Shown here in pieces: positions 45,000 to 54,930 of a stretch of DNA of 64,000 nucleotides. Where the stretch lies: NCBI RefSeq assembly GCF_040049295.1, contig NZ_JBDZDQ010000004.1:248001-312000 (forward strand), read 5' to 3'. Made by a program: the position numbers and the translations under genes. Origin of the DNA: Sphingomonas sp. KR3-1 (GTDB lineage: Bacteria > Pseudomonadota > Alphaproteobacteria > Sphingomonadales > Sphingomonadaceae). Positions within the stretch are counted from its first letter, which is position 1; the number at the start of each line of letters is the position of its first letter. The notes below the pieces were generated by a model, which was given only the letters and a program-made list of their open reading frames with translations, had not been told where the DNA came from and ran no database searches.

Positions 45000-46048
45000 C
45001 CGAGCGCCTTCAGCACCGCATCGCCCATCTCGCTGGTCGACAGCGTGCCGCCGAGATCCGCCGTCCGCGCACCGCCGGCGAGCGCAGCGGCAACCGCGGC
45101 CTCGACCTTGAGCGCCGCTTCCTCATGGCCGGTCGAATGGCGCAGCAGCATCGCCGCGGACAGGATCGCACCGCACGGATTGGCCTTGCCCTGCCCGGCA
45201 ATGTCGGGCGCCGAGCCGTGGATCGGCTCGTACATGCCATTGTCCCCGCTCCAGGCGCGCAGCGACGCCGAGGGCAGCATGCCGATCGAGCCGGCGCACA
45301 TGCTCGCCTGGTCCGAGAGGATGTCGCCGAACAGGTTGCCGGTGACGATCACGTCGAACGCCGCCGGGGCGCGCACCAGCTGCATCGCGGCATTGTCGAC
45401 ATACATGTGAGTGACGTGCACGTCGGGATAGTCGGTCGCCATCTCGCTGACGACGTCGCGCCACAGCTGCGAGGTCTCGAGCACGTTCGCCTTGTCGACC
45501 GAGCAGAGCTTCTTGCGGCGGCGGCGCGCCATCTCGAAGCCGACCCGGGCGATGCGCTCCACTTCGACTTCGTTGTAGCTCATGATGTCGAAGCCCTGGC
45601 GCAGGCCTTCCGCGGTGTGGCGCCGGCCCTTCTCGCCGAAATAGACGTCGCCGACCAGCTCGCGGACGATGACCAGGTCGAGCCCCTGCACCACTTCCGG
45701 CTTGAGCGGCGAGGCGTCGGCCAGCGCGGGGAACAGCGTCGCCGGGCGGATATTGGCGAAGAGCTGCAGCTCGCGGCGCAGGCCGAGCAGCGCCGCCTCG
45801 GGGCGCAGCCGCCGCTCGAGCGCCTCGAAGCGCGGATCGCCGATCGCGCCGAACAGCACGGCATCGGCCTGCTTGGCGAGGGCGAGTGTCTCATCGGGCA
45901 GCGGCCGGCCGGTCAGCAGATAGGCCGCGCCGCCCACGGGCGCTTCCACGAAATCCAGGCCCAGCGCCAGCGCTTCGAGAACCCGGCGCGCCTCGCGCGT
46001 AACCTCGGGCCCGATCCCGTCACCGGGCAGAACAGCAATCAGCGGCAA
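44996..46048 (-). CDS. leuB: 3-isopropylmalate dehydrogenase
   Basis: Third enzyme of leucine synthesis, NAD- and Mg-dependent, 350 residues. Visible motifs are [44 protein letters not shown] (substrate pocket), [40 protein letters not shown] and [20 protein letters not shown]. The 3' end runs into the GT2-GtrA gene with an ATGA overlap, coupling two unrelated functions. Confidence 0.97.
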   Translation of the reverse strand: MPLIAVLPGDGIGPEVTREARRVLEALALGLDFVEAPVGGAAYLLTGRPLPDETLALAKQADAVLFGAIGDPRFEALERRLRPEAALLGLRRELQLFANIRPATLFPALADASPLKPEVVQGLDLVIVRELVGDVYFGEKGRRHTAEGLRQGFDIMSYNEVEVERIARVGFEMARRRRKKLCSVDKANVLETSQLWRDVVSEMATDYPDVHVTHMYVDNAAMQLVRAPAAFDVIVTGNLFGDILSDQASMCAGSIGMLPSASLRAWSGDNGMYEPIHGSAPDIAGQGKANPCGAILSAAMLLRHSTGHEEAALKVEAAVAAALAGGARTADLGGTLSTSEMGDAVLKALG

Positions 46049-46096
46049 TGCAAGCTCCCCACGTCGTCGCGATCCGCTTTGCCGCCCTTGTGGCTC

Positions 46097-46828
46097 TTAG
46101 GCAACAGCGCGCTTCAACCGATCGACCAATCGCGCCCGTGCGGCGAGCAGCTCTGCGCCTTTTCCGATCAGCAGGTCGCGCTCGAGGAAGTGGCCGGTGA
46201 GCTTGAACCCGTCGAGGATATCGTCCCACCCGGCCTCGCCGCCCTCCACCAGGAAGCGCGGCAGGCGCAGCAGCCGGTTCTCATAGCCCTCCGCCCCGAT
46301 CCGGCTGACCGCGATCCCGCTCTTGGGGCTGACGAACACGAGATCGTCGTTGCGACCGGTCGCCGCGCAATGCTCGAGGTCGAGCCCGAAGCCGAGCTCG
46401 GCAAGCAGCAGCAATTCGTAGCGCACCATCGCCACCGCCCAGCCGCGCGCCGCCGGCGCCGCCTCGATCGCCGCCAGCACGCCGCCCAGCGCGCCGTGCA
46501 GCCGCGGATAGGGCAGCCCCTCGGGCAGCGAGAAGGCAGTGAGCGCGGTCGCCCATTGGAAGGCCGCGGCGGGCAGCGCCTCGGAGAACATCGCCGCGCG
46601 GCTGTGGATCAGCTCCACCGTCAGCCCGGCCAGCGCATCCTCGGTCCGCGAGCGCCATTCGCCCTGCACGAGATTGGCGGGCTGGAGCACCGGCCGCAGC
46701 GCCCGGCCGTGCCCGCCACGGACATAGCCCGGCTGCACGCCGTCCGCTTCGGTGAACGCCCGCACGATCGCGCCATGCTCGCCATGCGCGCGAACGGAGA
46801 GGATGATGGCTTCGGCGCGGAGGTGCAT
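46097..46828 (-). CDS. recO: DNA repair protein RecO
   Basis: A 243-residue recombination mediator that helps RecA load on gapped DNA via RecF-RecR. The N-terminal OB domain begins [20 protein letters not shown] and contains [16 protein letters not shown]; the helical domain has [20 protein letters not shown] and [20 protein letters not shown], the latter with the single Cys of the degenerated zinc site. ATG 46828 is the family start; longer frames run through the repeat upstream. It lies 48 bases from the leuB start. Confidence 0.94.
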   Translation of the reverse strand: MHLRAEAIILSVRAHGEHGAIVRAFTEADGVQPGYVRGGHGRALRPVLQPANLVQGEWRSRTEDALAGLTVELIHSRAAMFSEALPAAAFQWATALTAFSLPEGLPYPRLHGALGGVLAAIEAAPAARGWAVAMVRYELLLLAELGFGLDLEHCAATGRNDDLVFVSPKSGIAVSRIGAEGYENRLLRLPRFLVEGGEAGWDDILDGFKLTGHFLERDLLIGKGAELLAARARLVDRLKRAVA

Positions 46829-46841
46829 GAGGGGACTATAT

Positions 46842-46989
46842 AATTCCTCCCCGAGCTTGTCTCGGGGAGGGGGACCATTCGCGCAGCGAATGGTGGAGGG
46901 GCGCGCCGGCACCGGCGCGTTGCGCCGGCCCCTCCACCACGACGCTGGGCGTCGCGGTCCCCCTCCCCCAGCAAGCTGGGGGAGGAATT
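46842..46989. repeat. 148-bp composite inverted repeat, TCCTCCCC...GGGGAGG family
   Basis: Left module: AATTCCTCCCCGAGCTTGTC, TCGGGGAGGGGGACC, a CATTCGCGCAGCGAATG hairpin and GGTGGAGGGGC. Centre: CGCGCCGGCACCGGCGCG. Right module: the same parts in reverse complement, ending CAGCAAGCTGGGGGAGGAAT. The arms pair imperfectly; the small hairpins differ (GCGACGCCCAGCGTCGT in the right half). Nested palindromes over 148 bases between recO and the GNAT-like gene. Confidence 0.85.
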
Positions 46990-46992
46990 GAG

Positions 46993-47946
46993 TCAGCCCC
47001 GCCGCACCTTCTTGGCGAATTTGCCGAGGCCGGCTTTGTTCACCAGCGTCTTCGCCCCAGCCACCGCGCGGTTGAAGCCGCCCAGCGCAGCCATCGTCAC
47101 GCGGTTCGCCAAGGAGGGCCGCAGCAGGAACAGGTCGACGCACTCCACCCCGCCGGTGGCGAACTGGCGCTTGTGCTGGCCCTCGCCTTCGGTGAAGTCG
47201 AAGCGGGAGAAGCTCCCCTCCTCGAACAGGTCGCGCATCGCCTCGAGCTGGAGCACCGCGCCCGGCGACAAGTCGTTGAACGCCGGATCGTGCCCGACAT
47301 GCGAATAGAGCACCACGCCGCCCTCGATCACCGGGCAGTAGAGATAGGCCGCCGGCTCGCCTGCGATATATAGCAGCCAGGCGCGGACCTGGCCGGCGGC
47401 ACCCTGCGCCAGCATCGTCGCGAGGAATTCGGGACTGTCCGGCAGCCCCGAGCCGAGCAGCCTTTCCTGATAGGTCCGGAGCGAGATCCGCCGGGCGACG
47501 TCGTGGAACGCCTCCAGCTCGTGCGGCGCGCGAAAGGCGCGGACATCGAGCTCGCCGCCGCTTTCGCCCGCGATCTTCTTCGCCTTGCGCTTGATCCCCT
47601 GGCGGGCATTGGACGACAGCCCGTTCCACCAGGCATCGAAGCCGATCCCGAAATCGGTGAAATAGCGGGTGTAGCGCTGGCGGACGAAGGGCAGCATGTC
47701 GCCCGATGCCTTGACCAGCGCCGGCACCAGATGCTCGGGCAGCGAGGTGACGACATAGCCATGCGCATCGCGCGGCAGCGGCGCCAGCACCGGCAGCCGG
47801 TCCGCGCGCGCCTGGTCCAGGCTCAGCGGAATGCGCACCAGGAAGCGCTGCACTGCCATCAGCGTCCGCGCACCGATCTCGAACTTGAGGCTGGTCGGCC
47901 GGGCCTGGGGTGCCGCCTCGGCGGCGACGTCGCTCATCGCGTTCAC
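46993..47946 (-). CDS. FemAB/CelD-like GNAT-fold acyltransferase
   Basis: A 317-residue protein with a double-GNAT-like fold. Family marks are [20 protein letters not shown] (WxxxLSxxxRxxxKR, typical of the Acetyltransf_6/BioF2-like family), [40 protein letters not shown] and [18 protein letters not shown] (FDFGxGExxYKxxF motif). It probably transfers an acyl group to a sugar or lipid carrier. It starts inside the stop of the deacetylase gene (ATGA), so it acts with it on surface polysaccharide; the acceptor is unknown. Confidence 0.85.
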   Translation of the reverse strand: MNAMSDVAAEAAPQARPTSLKFEIGARTLMAVQRFLVRIPLSLDQARADRLPVLAPLPRDAHGYVVTSLPEHLVPALVKASGDMLPFVRQRYTRYFTDFGIGFDAWWNGLSSNARQGIKRKAKKIAGESGGELDVRAFRAPHELEAFHDVARRISLRTYQERLLGSGLPDSPEFLATMLAQGAAGQVRAWLLYIAGEPAAYLYCPVIEGGVVLYSHVGHDPAFNDLSPGAVLQLEAMRDLFEEGSFSRFDFTEGEGQHKRQFATGGVECVDLFLLRPSLANRVTMAALGGFNRAVAGAKTLVNKAGLGKFAKKVRRG

Positions 47947-48899
47947 GCGGCGCGCTCCTCGACCAGGTTCGACCAGAGCTGCTCGGCCTGGCGCCAGCGC
48001 GTGCGGATCAGGCTCGGCCCGAGCGGCGCATCGTCCTGGCCGAGCGCCATCTTCGGCCGGTCGCCAAAATGTTCAGTCACCAACACTCCCCGGCGGCTGG
48101 CCAGCATCCGGCACAGCGCCTCGAAGCGCCGTACGTGCACGGCGTTAGGCCGCGTCCCGGCGCGATTTGCAAGCTCGAACCCGTGGCTGACGATCGTGAC
48201 TGCCGAATGGCTGCGCACCACCGCATGGTCGAGCGCCGCGCGCATCTCGCCCGCCGAGAGCGCGCAGATCTGGAAATGGCGCAGATGTCCGGCGCGGTCC
48301 TCGATCAAGGTCACCGGCACTTCGATGATTCCGCGATGCTCGATCGGCGCGATCTGGCGCTCGCCCAGCCCGATCGCGCTCGGCCAGGGATGCTCGGAGC
48401 CGTTGTGGCTGCTGTCATAGACGAAGCCGAGCTGCGCCAGCGCCCCCAGCGTGTCGTCGCTCGCCGAATAGCTGCCCGAGCGGAACGCCACCGGCTCCGC
48501 CGCGCCGGCCGCGACCAGCATGTCCGATGCGCCGGCGATCAGCTCGACCTGCTCCGCGAAGCTGTAGTCGATCAGCTCGAACGCGCCGTAGCTGGTGCCC
48601 TTGTCGCCGGCATGCGCGCCGGTCCAGTTCGGGTGGAGGTGCAGCTGCACTTCCTGCCCGCCCTCGAGGATCGCGCCGACGACGCGCTTGATCGGCTCGA
48701 GGCCATAGACCAGCGCCGGCATCGGATCGACGAAGAAGCACGCCTTGAGATCGTGGCGGGCAAGCTGCTCGAGCTGCCAGCCGACGCCGACCTGCGCGGG
48801 CTCGAGCGAGCGCTGGACGATCGTATCGACATCAAGCCCGGCAACATGGTGCCGCCACATGATCTCGGTGTCGATCGTGATGAAGACCCGGGTAGCCAT
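47943..48899 (-). CDS. polysaccharide deacetylase (NodB-homology) protein
   Basis: A 318-residue NodB-type deacetylase removing N- or O-acetyl groups from surface glycans. [20 protein letters not shown] supplies the first metal/base motif (TIDTE in place of the common TFDDG), QLHLHPNW the two metal His (HxHPxW), and [14 protein letters not shown] the RxGxY motif. No signal peptide is seen, so it may act on cytoplasmic or lipid-linked intermediates. It is first in a coupled pair with the GNAT-like gene. Confidence 0.85.
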   Translation of the reverse strand: MATRVFITIDTEIMWRHHVAGLDVDTIVQRSLEPAQVGVGWQLEQLARHDLKACFFVDPMPALVYGLEPIKRVVGAILEGGQEVQLHLHPNWTGAHAGDKGTSYGAFELIDYSFAEQVELIAGASDMLVAAGAAEPVAFRSGSYSASDDTLGALAQLGFVYDSSHNGSEHPWPSAIGLGERQIAPIEHRGIIEVPVTLIEDRAGHLRHFQICALSAGEMRAALDHAVVRSHSAVTIVSHGFELANRAGTRPNAVHVRRFEALCRMLASRRGVLVTEHFGDRPKMALGQDDAPLGPSLIRTRWRQAEQLWSNLVEERAA

Positions 48900-48950
48900 G
48901 CTGCCCGCTTAACGCAGGGGCGTGAAGAAAAGGCGAATGCGGGCCCTTCA

Positions 48951-49125
48951 ATTCCTCCCCCAGCTCGCTGGGGGAGGGGGACCGCTGCCGCAGGCGGTGG
49001 TGGAGGGGCCGCCGCGAAGACGGCGGTGTTGCCATCGGCAAGCGGGCTCCGCGCCTGCGACGCGCGCCCTCCAACACTCGCTTCGCGAGCGGCCCCCCGC
49101 CCCGAGACAAGCGCGAGGAGGATTT
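48951..49125. repeat. 175-bp degenerate composite repeat, same family
   Basis: Left module ATTCCTCCCCCAGCTCGCTG, GGGGAGGGGGACCGCTGCCG, CAGGCGGTGGTGGAGGGGCC. The right part is decayed: CCCTCCAACACTCGCTTCGC, GAGCGGCCCCCCGCCCCGAG, CAAGCGCGAGGAGGATTT. The inserted middle (49020-49070) is not palindromic. It lies between the deacetylase gene and the stop of the DUF3857 gene. Confidence 0.75.
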
Positions 49126-49126
49126 A

Positions 49127-51919
49127 TCAGGCCCTGATCCCCCACCGCGCATAATCCGCATCGACCTGCGGCGAGAGCAGCCGGGCGTCGGCGATGTCGG
49201 TCGCGCCTTCCTTCGTCTTGCCCATCCGGTTCCGCACCACGCCGCGCAGGAACAGCGTCGACGAGGCGGAGGGCCGCTGCTCGAGCGCCGCATCGAGATC
49301 GGCCAGCGCCTCGGCCAGCTTGCCCATGCGGAAATAGACCATCGCCCGGCTGTCGAGCGCGGCGGCGGTGTCGCTGCTCAGCTGGATCGCGCGGGTGCAG
49401 TCGGCGAGCGCGCTGTCGAGCTGGACGTTCAGCGTGCCCTTGATCCAGCAGCGATTGTTGAGCAGCTGGCCGTTGCCCGGCTTCTTCTCGATCGCCGCAT
49501 CGCTCGCCGCCAGCGCACCCTCGGCATCGCCGGCGCGCGACAGCGCGGTCGCCTTGGCGGCGAGCAGCGCGGGCAGGTCCTCGCCTTCCTCGGCGATCTT
49601 TTCCTCGAGCATCGCCAGCGCCGCATCCTTGGCGCCCGTTTCGACCATCAGCGCGGTAAGCGGGGCGATCGTGGCGCTGTTGCCCGGATCCTGGTCGAGC
49701 GCGGCGCGATAGTCGGCGATCGCCGCCTTCTTGTTGCCGATCCGCTCATAGAGCGCGGCGCGGCGGCGATAGGTGGTGGCGTCCGCCTGGATCGCGATCG
49801 CCTTGTCGAGGTCGGCGATCGCCTTGTCGCGCTCGAGGATCCAGTTGAGGAAGTTCGCGCGCGCCACGTAGCGGGCGGCATCGTCGGGCTTGTCGGCGAT
49901 ATAGCTCGCATAGCGCTGGAGCACCGTGTCGTAGCGGTGCGCGGCCTTGGCGGCGGGCACGCCGTGCCAGGGCGAGGGATAGCCGGCCACGGTGCGCGCG
50001 CCGAGCCGGCGGTTCTTCACTTCGGCGAGCTGCGCGCGCGCCGTGGCGAAGTCGGCCGGGGCGATCTCGGCCCCGGTCTGCGCGGTCTCGAACTCGGCGG
50101 TCAGCACCGAGCCGGCGAGCGTCGCCTTGCGCACCACGTGCATGCCGCCGGGCAGGTCCGCCTCGAGCACGGGGTTGCCCTCGAACGCGAAGCCCGCACC
50201 GCCGTCGGGCAGCTGGATCCGCAGCGTCCGCTTCGAGCGCATCCCGATGCCGGTCTCCACCGGCACGTCCTTCCAGTTCGCGCGCGAGCGATCGGGCATG
50301 ACGAAGCCGCTCGCCGGTCCGATGTCGTAGCGGTAGCGGCTGTCGGCATAGCCCCAGCGGACATTGGTGATGCCGCTCAGCTTGATCGTCGCGGTGCCCG
50401 CCGCCTCGTCGAACGAGAAGTCGCTCCCGGTAACGATCACTTCGCCGCCGCCGCCGGGCACCAGCTTCGAGAATTTCTCGCGCAGCTCCTTCTTGTCGCT
50501 GTTCGCGGCGATGCTGCGGACCGTGTCGACCACGCCGCCGCGCAGCAGGATCTCGGCCTCGAACGGCGCATCGAGGTTGATCCCGCCACGCAGGTCGATG
50601 TCGAGCGTGCCGACCTGCGCCGGCCGCGCCGGCACGCGGTTCGGCGTCTCCTCCAGCGCCGCGCCGGCCGCGCGCAGCGGCAGCACCCAGCCCGAGACCG
50701 GCACGTTGGCGATGTCCTCGAGATGCGTGCCGGCGCCGGTGCCGTCGAGCCACAGCGCCTGGCCGTTCACCCGGGCCGTGACTAAGACATGGTTGAACGC
50801 CGCCGGCGACGCCAGCCGCGCCGCGACCAGGTCGCCATTGCCCAGATTGGCGAGCACTGGCTCGGCCTCGATGCCCAGTTCGTGCAGGATCGCGAGCAGC
50901 AGCAGCGTCTTGGCCTTGCAGTCCCCATATTTGGTCGACCAGGTCTGGGCGGGCGTCTGCGGCACGTAATTGCCGTCGTCCATGCCCTTGAACAGATAGC
51001 GCACCTTGCCCTGGACCAGCGCGAGCGCCAGTGCCGTGCGGCGCAGCGGATCCTTCTCCGCGGCTGCGATCTTCGCCACCTCGGCGGCGAGCGGGCTGCC
51101 CGGCGCGATCAGCCCTTCGGTGCGGTAGAGCGGCTCCATCGTCCGCGACACCGATTGCCAGTCGGCAAAGGTCGTCGCCTCGACCAGCGGCGGCTTGAGG
51201 AAGCGCCCGGGGCTTTGCGGCGCCCCCGGCTGCTGGCGCACCACCGGCAGCTTGAACACCATCTCGTGCCAGCCGCCCGCATCATGCTGCTCGGGCGTAG
51301 CGCCTTCGAAATAGGTCTTCCACTTCACGTCGGTGCCCGTCGGCCAGAGCAGCCGGGTGCGGGCAAAGCCGATCTTGAGCGGCTCGGCGAAGATCGGCCC
51401 GAGCGCCACGACATTGCCCTTCAGCGTGGGGTCCTTCGAGGTGATCGAATAGCGCAGGTCGAGCACGTCACCGACCTGCAGCCCCTCGACCGCCAGCGTC
51501 GCGGTCAGCCGCCCGTCGAGCATCAGCCGCTCGAGCCCTTCCTCGCGCTGGATCACGCTGAACTTCGCGCCCTTCAGCGCATCGATCCGCTTGCCGCCAC
51601 GCAGGATGTCGACGCCGTGGACGATCAGGTCGCCATGCGAGGGCTGCCAGTCGATCTTCACCGTGCCCGCTGCCGAGACGGTCTGGATCGTCGCCAGCCG
51701 CGCGGCGCGCTCGTAATAGGTCCAGTTCTGCCCATCGGCGATCCGCGCCTGGACGTCGCCGATCAGCATCATCGGCGCATCGTTGCCCAGGTTCGCGGCG
51801 GCCGGCTCGGGCGCCAGCTGCACCCAGGCGGGCACCGGCTGGTAGAGCGGCTTGTCCCCGGCATGCGCCACGCCCGACATGCCCAATAAAACGACCGGCA
51901 CCAACAGCTTGCGAACCAT
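49127..51919 (-). CDS. exported DUF3857-transglutaminase-TPR protein
   Basis: A 930-residue secreted protein. The signal peptide is MVRKLLVPVVLLGMSGVAHA; the N-terminal DUF3857 domain (about 40-240) has VDILRGGKRIDALKG, LQVGDVLDLRYSI and FARTRLLWPTGTDVKWK. The transglutaminase core has the catalytic Cys in TKYGDCKAKTLLLLAILHEL (about 331) and the His in AAFNHVLVTARVNG (about 376), with WLDGTG for the Asp. The last 280 residues carry TPRs (for example KKAAIADYRAALDQDPGNSA, MGKLAEALADLDAALEQRPS). ATG 51919 has GGGGGA upstream. It is probably a periplasmic protease or transamidase; the substrate is unknown. Confidence 0.87.
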   Translation of the reverse strand: MVRKLLVPVVLLGMSGVAHAGDKPLYQPVPAWVQLAPEPAAANLGNDAPMMLIGDVQARIADGQNWTYYERAARLATIQTVSAAGTVKIDWQPSHGDLIVHGVDILRGGKRIDALKGAKFSVIQREEGLERLMLDGRLTATLAVEGLQVGDVLDLRYSITSKDPTLKGNVVALGPIFAEPLKIGFARTRLLWPTGTDVKWKTYFEGATPEQHDAGGWHEMVFKLPVVRQQPGAPQSPGRFLKPPLVEATTFADWQSVSRTMEPLYRTEGLIAPGSPLAAEVAKIAAAEKDPLRRTALALALVQGKVRYLFKGMDDGNYVPQTPAQTWSTKYGDCKAKTLLLLAILHELGIEAEPVLANLGNGDLVAARLASPAAFNHVLVTARVNGQALWLDGTGAGTHLEDIANVPVSGWVLPLRAAGAALEETPNRVPARPAQVGTLDIDLRGGINLDAPFEAEILLRGGVVDTVRSIAANSDKKELREKFSKLVPGGGGEVIVTGSDFSFDEAAGTATIKLSGITNVRWGYADSRYRYDIGPASGFVMPDRSRANWKDVPVETGIGMRSKRTLRIQLPDGGAGFAFEGNPVLEADLPGGMHVVRKATLAGSVLTAEFETAQTGAEIAPADFATARAQLAEVKNRRLGARTVAGYPSPWHGVPAAKAAHRYDTVLQRYASYIADKPDDAARYVARANFLNWILERDKAIADLDKAIAIQADATTYRRRAALYERIGNKKAAIADYRAALDQDPGNSATIAPLTALMVETGAKDAALAMLEEKIAEEGEDLPALLAAKATALSRAGDAEGALAASDAAIEKKPGNGQLLNNRCWIKGTLNVQLDSALADCTRAIQLSSDTAAALDSRAMVYFRMGKLAEALADLDAALEQRPSASSTLFLRGVVRNRMGKTKEGATDIADARLLSPQVDADYARWGIRA

Positions 51920-52008
51920 GCGAATCCCCCAAAGCACCGCGCGCGAGGCTAGCGGCTGGCGCTGCGGCGGCAAGCGTTGGCTAGGGCGCTTTTGTGCCCG
52001 ACTGATGT

Positions 52009-53931
52009 CTATCGCGCGTGGAAATAGTCATAGACCTGCTGCGCCACGCCGGCGCTGACGCCCGGCGCCTTTTGCAGGTCCTCCAGGCTCGCCGCGCGCA
52101 CGGCCCGCGCGGTGCCGAAATGCATCAGCAGCGCCTTCTTGCGCGCCGGGCCGATCCCCGGAACCTCGTCGAGCGGGCTCGCCCCGATCGCCTTGGAACG
52201 CTTCTCGCGGTGCGCGCCGATCGCGAAGCGGTGCACCTCGTCGCGCAGCCGCTGGAGGTAGAAGAGCAGCGGCGAGTTGACCGGCAGCATCAGCTCGCGC
52301 CCGTCCATCAGGTGGAATATTTCGCGGCCGTCGCGCCCGTGATGCGGCCCCTTGGCGACGCCGACCATGCAGACGTCCTCGATGCCGAGATCCTCGAGCA
52401 CCGCCTTGGCCGCGTTCAATTGCCCGCGCCCGCCGTCGAGCAGCACCAGATCGGGCCAGGTGCCGCCCTGGCGATCGGGATCCTCCTCCACCGCGCGGGC
52501 GAAGCGGCGGGTGAGCACTTCGCGCATCATCCCATAGTCGTCGCCGGCGATCGTCTCGGGCCGCTTGATGTTGAACTTGCGATACTGGTTCTTCTGGAAG
52601 CCCTCGGGGCCAGCCACGACCATCGCGCCCAGCGCATTGGTGCCCTGGATATGCGAGTTGTCGTACACCTCGATCCGCTCGGGCGGCTCGGGCAGCTCGA
52701 AGATATCCGCCACCTCGGCGAGCAGCTTGGCCTGGGTCGTGCCCTCGGCCAGCCGCCGGTCGAGCGCTTCCACCGCATTGCGCTTGGCCTGGTCGAGCAG
52801 CCGCCGCCGCGGGCCCCGCTGCGGCACGCCCAGCGCGACCTTGTGCCCGGCGCGTTCCCGCAGCGCTTCGGCAAGCAGGCTCGCTTCCTCCAGCGCGCGA
52901 TCGACGAAGATGATCTTCGGCGGCGGCACTTCCTCGTAGAATTGCATCAGGAACGCGGCGAGCACCTCGTCCTCGCTCACTTCACTGGTGTGCGCGGGGA
53001 AGAAGCTGCGATGCCCCCAATTCTGCCCGCCGCGGATGAAGAAGGCCTGGATGCCCATCACGCCGTTCTTGTTGGCCAGCGCGAAGATGTCGGCATCGCC
53101 GACGCCCTCGGCGTTGATCGCCTGGCTGCCCTGGATGAAGGTCAGCGCCTTCAGCCGGTCGCGCAGGATCGCCGCCAGCTCGAAATCGAGATTCTCCGCC
53201 GCCGCCTGCATCTGTGCGCCGAGCTTGGCCTGGACCTGGGTCTTCTTGCCCATCAGGAAGTCGCGCGCGTCGTCGACCAGCTCCTCATAGGCCTCCGGGG
53301 CGATCCGGTCGACGCACGGCGCCGAGCAGCGGCGGATCTGGTAGAGCAGGCACGGCCGGTCGCGCGTGTTGAAGAAGCCGTCGGTGCAGCTGCGCAGCAG
53401 GAACAGCTTCTGCAGCGCGTTCAGCGTCTTGCGCACCTGCCCGGCGCCGGCGAACGGCCCGAAATAATCGCCCTTCACCTTGCGCGCGCCGCGGTGGAGC
53501 TGGATGCGCGGATAGTCGTGGTCGCGGCGCAGCAGGATGAACGGGAAGCTTTTGTCGTCGCGCAGCAGGACGTTGTAGGGCGGGCGGAAGCGCTTGATCA
53601 GCTGCGCCTCGAGCAACAGCGCCTCGGCCTCGTTGTTGGTGGTGACGATCGTCATCGAGCGCGTCTGCGCCACCATCCGCTGCAGCCGCTTCGAGAGGCG
53701 CATCACCTGGGTGTAGTTGGTCACCCGGTTCTTGAGCGCGCGCGCCTTGCCGACATACAGCACGTCGCCGCGCGCATCCTGCATCCGATAGACGCCGGGC
53801 CGCGCGGGCAGCGTCTTCAGCACGTTGCGGATCGCCGCCACCCCCGCCTCCAGGTCGGGCGCGTCGGCGCCGCGCACCGCATAGGTGGCGGTCTCTTCGT
53901 TGAAGCGGTTGGGCGAATTGGGATCGGACAT
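52009..53931 (-). CDS. uvrC: excinuclease ABC subunit C
   Basis: Dual-incision nuclease of nucleotide excision repair, 640 residues. The GIY-YIG domain has PARPGVYRMQDARGDVLYVG and KARALKNRVTNYTQ; the UvrB-binding motif is AAAENLDFELAAILRDRLKA; the RNase-H-like 5' nuclease has IEVYDNSHIQGTNALGAMVV and LVLLDGGRGQLNAA; the C-terminal HhH pair is LDEVPGIGPARKKALL and DLQKAPGVSAGVAQQVYDYF. ATG 53931 (MSDPNSPNRF) is chosen; a 13-residue extension lies upstream. Confidence 0.97.
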   Translation of the reverse strand: MSDPNSPNRFNEETATYAVRGADAPDLEAGVAAIRNVLKTLPARPGVYRMQDARGDVLYVGKARALKNRVTNYTQVMRLSKRLQRMVAQTRSMTIVTTNNEAEALLLEAQLIKRFRPPYNVLLRDDKSFPFILLRRDHDYPRIQLHRGARKVKGDYFGPFAGAGQVRKTLNALQKLFLLRSCTDGFFNTRDRPCLLYQIRRCSAPCVDRIAPEAYEELVDDARDFLMGKKTQVQAKLGAQMQAAAENLDFELAAILRDRLKALTFIQGSQAINAEGVGDADIFALANKNGVMGIQAFFIRGGQNWGHRSFFPAHTSEVSEDEVLAAFLMQFYEEVPPPKIIFVDRALEEASLLAEALRERAGHKVALGVPQRGPRRRLLDQAKRNAVEALDRRLAEGTTQAKLLAEVADIFELPEPPERIEVYDNSHIQGTNALGAMVVAGPEGFQKNQYRKFNIKRPETIAGDDYGMMREVLTRRFARAVEEDPDRQGGTWPDLVLLDGGRGQLNAAKAVLEDLGIEDVCMVGVAKGPHHGRDGREIFHLMDGRELMLPVNSPLLFYLQRLRDEVHRFAIGAHREKRSKAIGASPLDEVPGIGPARKKALLMHFGTARAVRAASLEDLQKAPGVSAGVAQQVYDYFHAR

Positions 53932-54027
53932 CGTCGGATGGGATTTAGGCGCGGCTCCCGTCCGGGGCAACTTGAACGGTCACACGGATGTGTCATGCTC
54001 GGCCCACACACTTAGGAGAGTCGTCCG

Positions 54028-54771
54028 ATGAAGCTCGTCCTGTCCGCCGCCCTGCTCGCGCTGGCCGCACCGCTCGCCGCGCACGCCCAGACCGTCCCCG
54101 CCCCGATCGCCACCGCGCTCGCCGATGCCGGCCGCCCCCAGGCCGACAAGGACCGCGACGCCGCGCGCCATCCGGGCGAGATCCTCGCCTTTGCCGGCAT
54201 CGCGCCCGGCCAGAAGGTCGCCGACTTCATCATGGGCGGCGGCTATTGGACGCGCATCCTGTCGCCGGTTATCGGTCCCAAGGGCAAGCTCTACGCCTAT
54301 CAGCCTGCCGAGTTCATCGCCTATCGCGCCGCCTATGCCGACGACCAGAAGGCCGCGGTGGCGGGCCGCGCCAACACCGTGGCGATGAGCGACAGCCTGA
54401 AGAGCTTCGCCTTCCCCGAGCCGCTCGACGCGATCATCACGGTGCAGAACTGGCACGATCTCCACCTCAAATCCTCGCCGCCGGGCGCCGCGGCGTTCAT
54501 CGCCAAGAAGCTCTATGATTCGCTCAAGCCGGGTGGCGTGCTGCTGGTGGTCGACCATGTCGCCAATGCCGATCCCGCCTTCGCGCTGCCGCAGACGCTC
54601 CACCGCATCGATCCCGCCGCCGCCCGCGCCGAGCTCGAGAGCGCGGGCTTCAAGTTCGACGGCGAGCTGCCGCTGCTGCGCAACCCGAACGACCCCCACA
54701 CCGCCAACGTCTTCACCCCGGAGATCCGCGGCAAGACCGACCAGTTCATCTACAAGTTCCGCAAGCCGTGA
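54028..54771 (+). CDS. exported class I SAM-dependent methyltransferase-like protein
   Basis: A 247-residue protein with signal peptide MKLVLSAALLALAAPLAAHA and then a Rossmann methyltransferase of the COG4798 type: RHPGEILAFAGIAPGQKVAD, FIMGGGYWTRILSPVIGPKG (GxGxG-like), FPEPLDAIITVQNWHDLHLK, and LKPGGVLLVVDHVANAD. The C-terminus DQFIYKFRKP is typical of this family. SAM is cytoplasmic, so an exported member is puzzling; the fold may bind another ligand. AGGAGA lies upstream of the ATG. The gene is single, followed by a long repeat. Confidence 0.83.
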   Translation: MKLVLSAALLALAAPLAAHAQTVPAPIATALADAGRPQADKDRDAARHPGEILAFAGIAPGQKVADFIMGGGYWTRILSPVIGPKGKLYAYQPAEFIAYRAAYADDQKAAVAGRANTVAMSDSLKSFAFPEPLDAIITVQNWHDLHLKSSPPGAAAFIAKKLYDSLKPGGVLLVVDHVANADPAFALPQTLHRIDPAAARAELESAGFKFDGELPLLRNPNDPHTANVFTPEIRGKTDQFIYKFRKP

Positions 54772-54777
54772 CCTGGT

Positions 54778-54925
54778 AAATCCTCCCCGAGCTCTGCTCG
54801 GGGAGGGGGACCGCCGCCGAAGGCGGTGGTGGAGGGGCGCGCCGGGCACCGGCGCGTTGCGCCGGCCCCTCCACCATTCGCTGCGCGAATGGTCCCCCTC
54901 CCCCAGACAAGCTGGGGGAGGATTT
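54778..54925. repeat. 148-bp composite inverted repeat, same family
   Basis: Left module: AAATCCTCCCCGAGCTCTGC, TCGGGGAGGGGGACC, CGCCGAAGGCG hairpin, GGTGGTGGAGGGGCGC. Centre CGCCGGGCACCGGCGCG. Right module: CCCCTCCACCATTCGCTGCG, CGAATGGTCCCCCTCCCCCA, AGCTGGGGGAGGATTT. Same length and order as the 46842 element. It begins six bases after the methyltransferase stop. Confidence 0.88.
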
Positions 54926-54930
54926 GAAAT

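Noticed and set aside
49020..49080. An insertion sequence inside the decayed repeat at 48951-49125.
   Set aside because: The extra bases are too few, have no terminal inverted repeats or target duplication, and carry no transposase frame.
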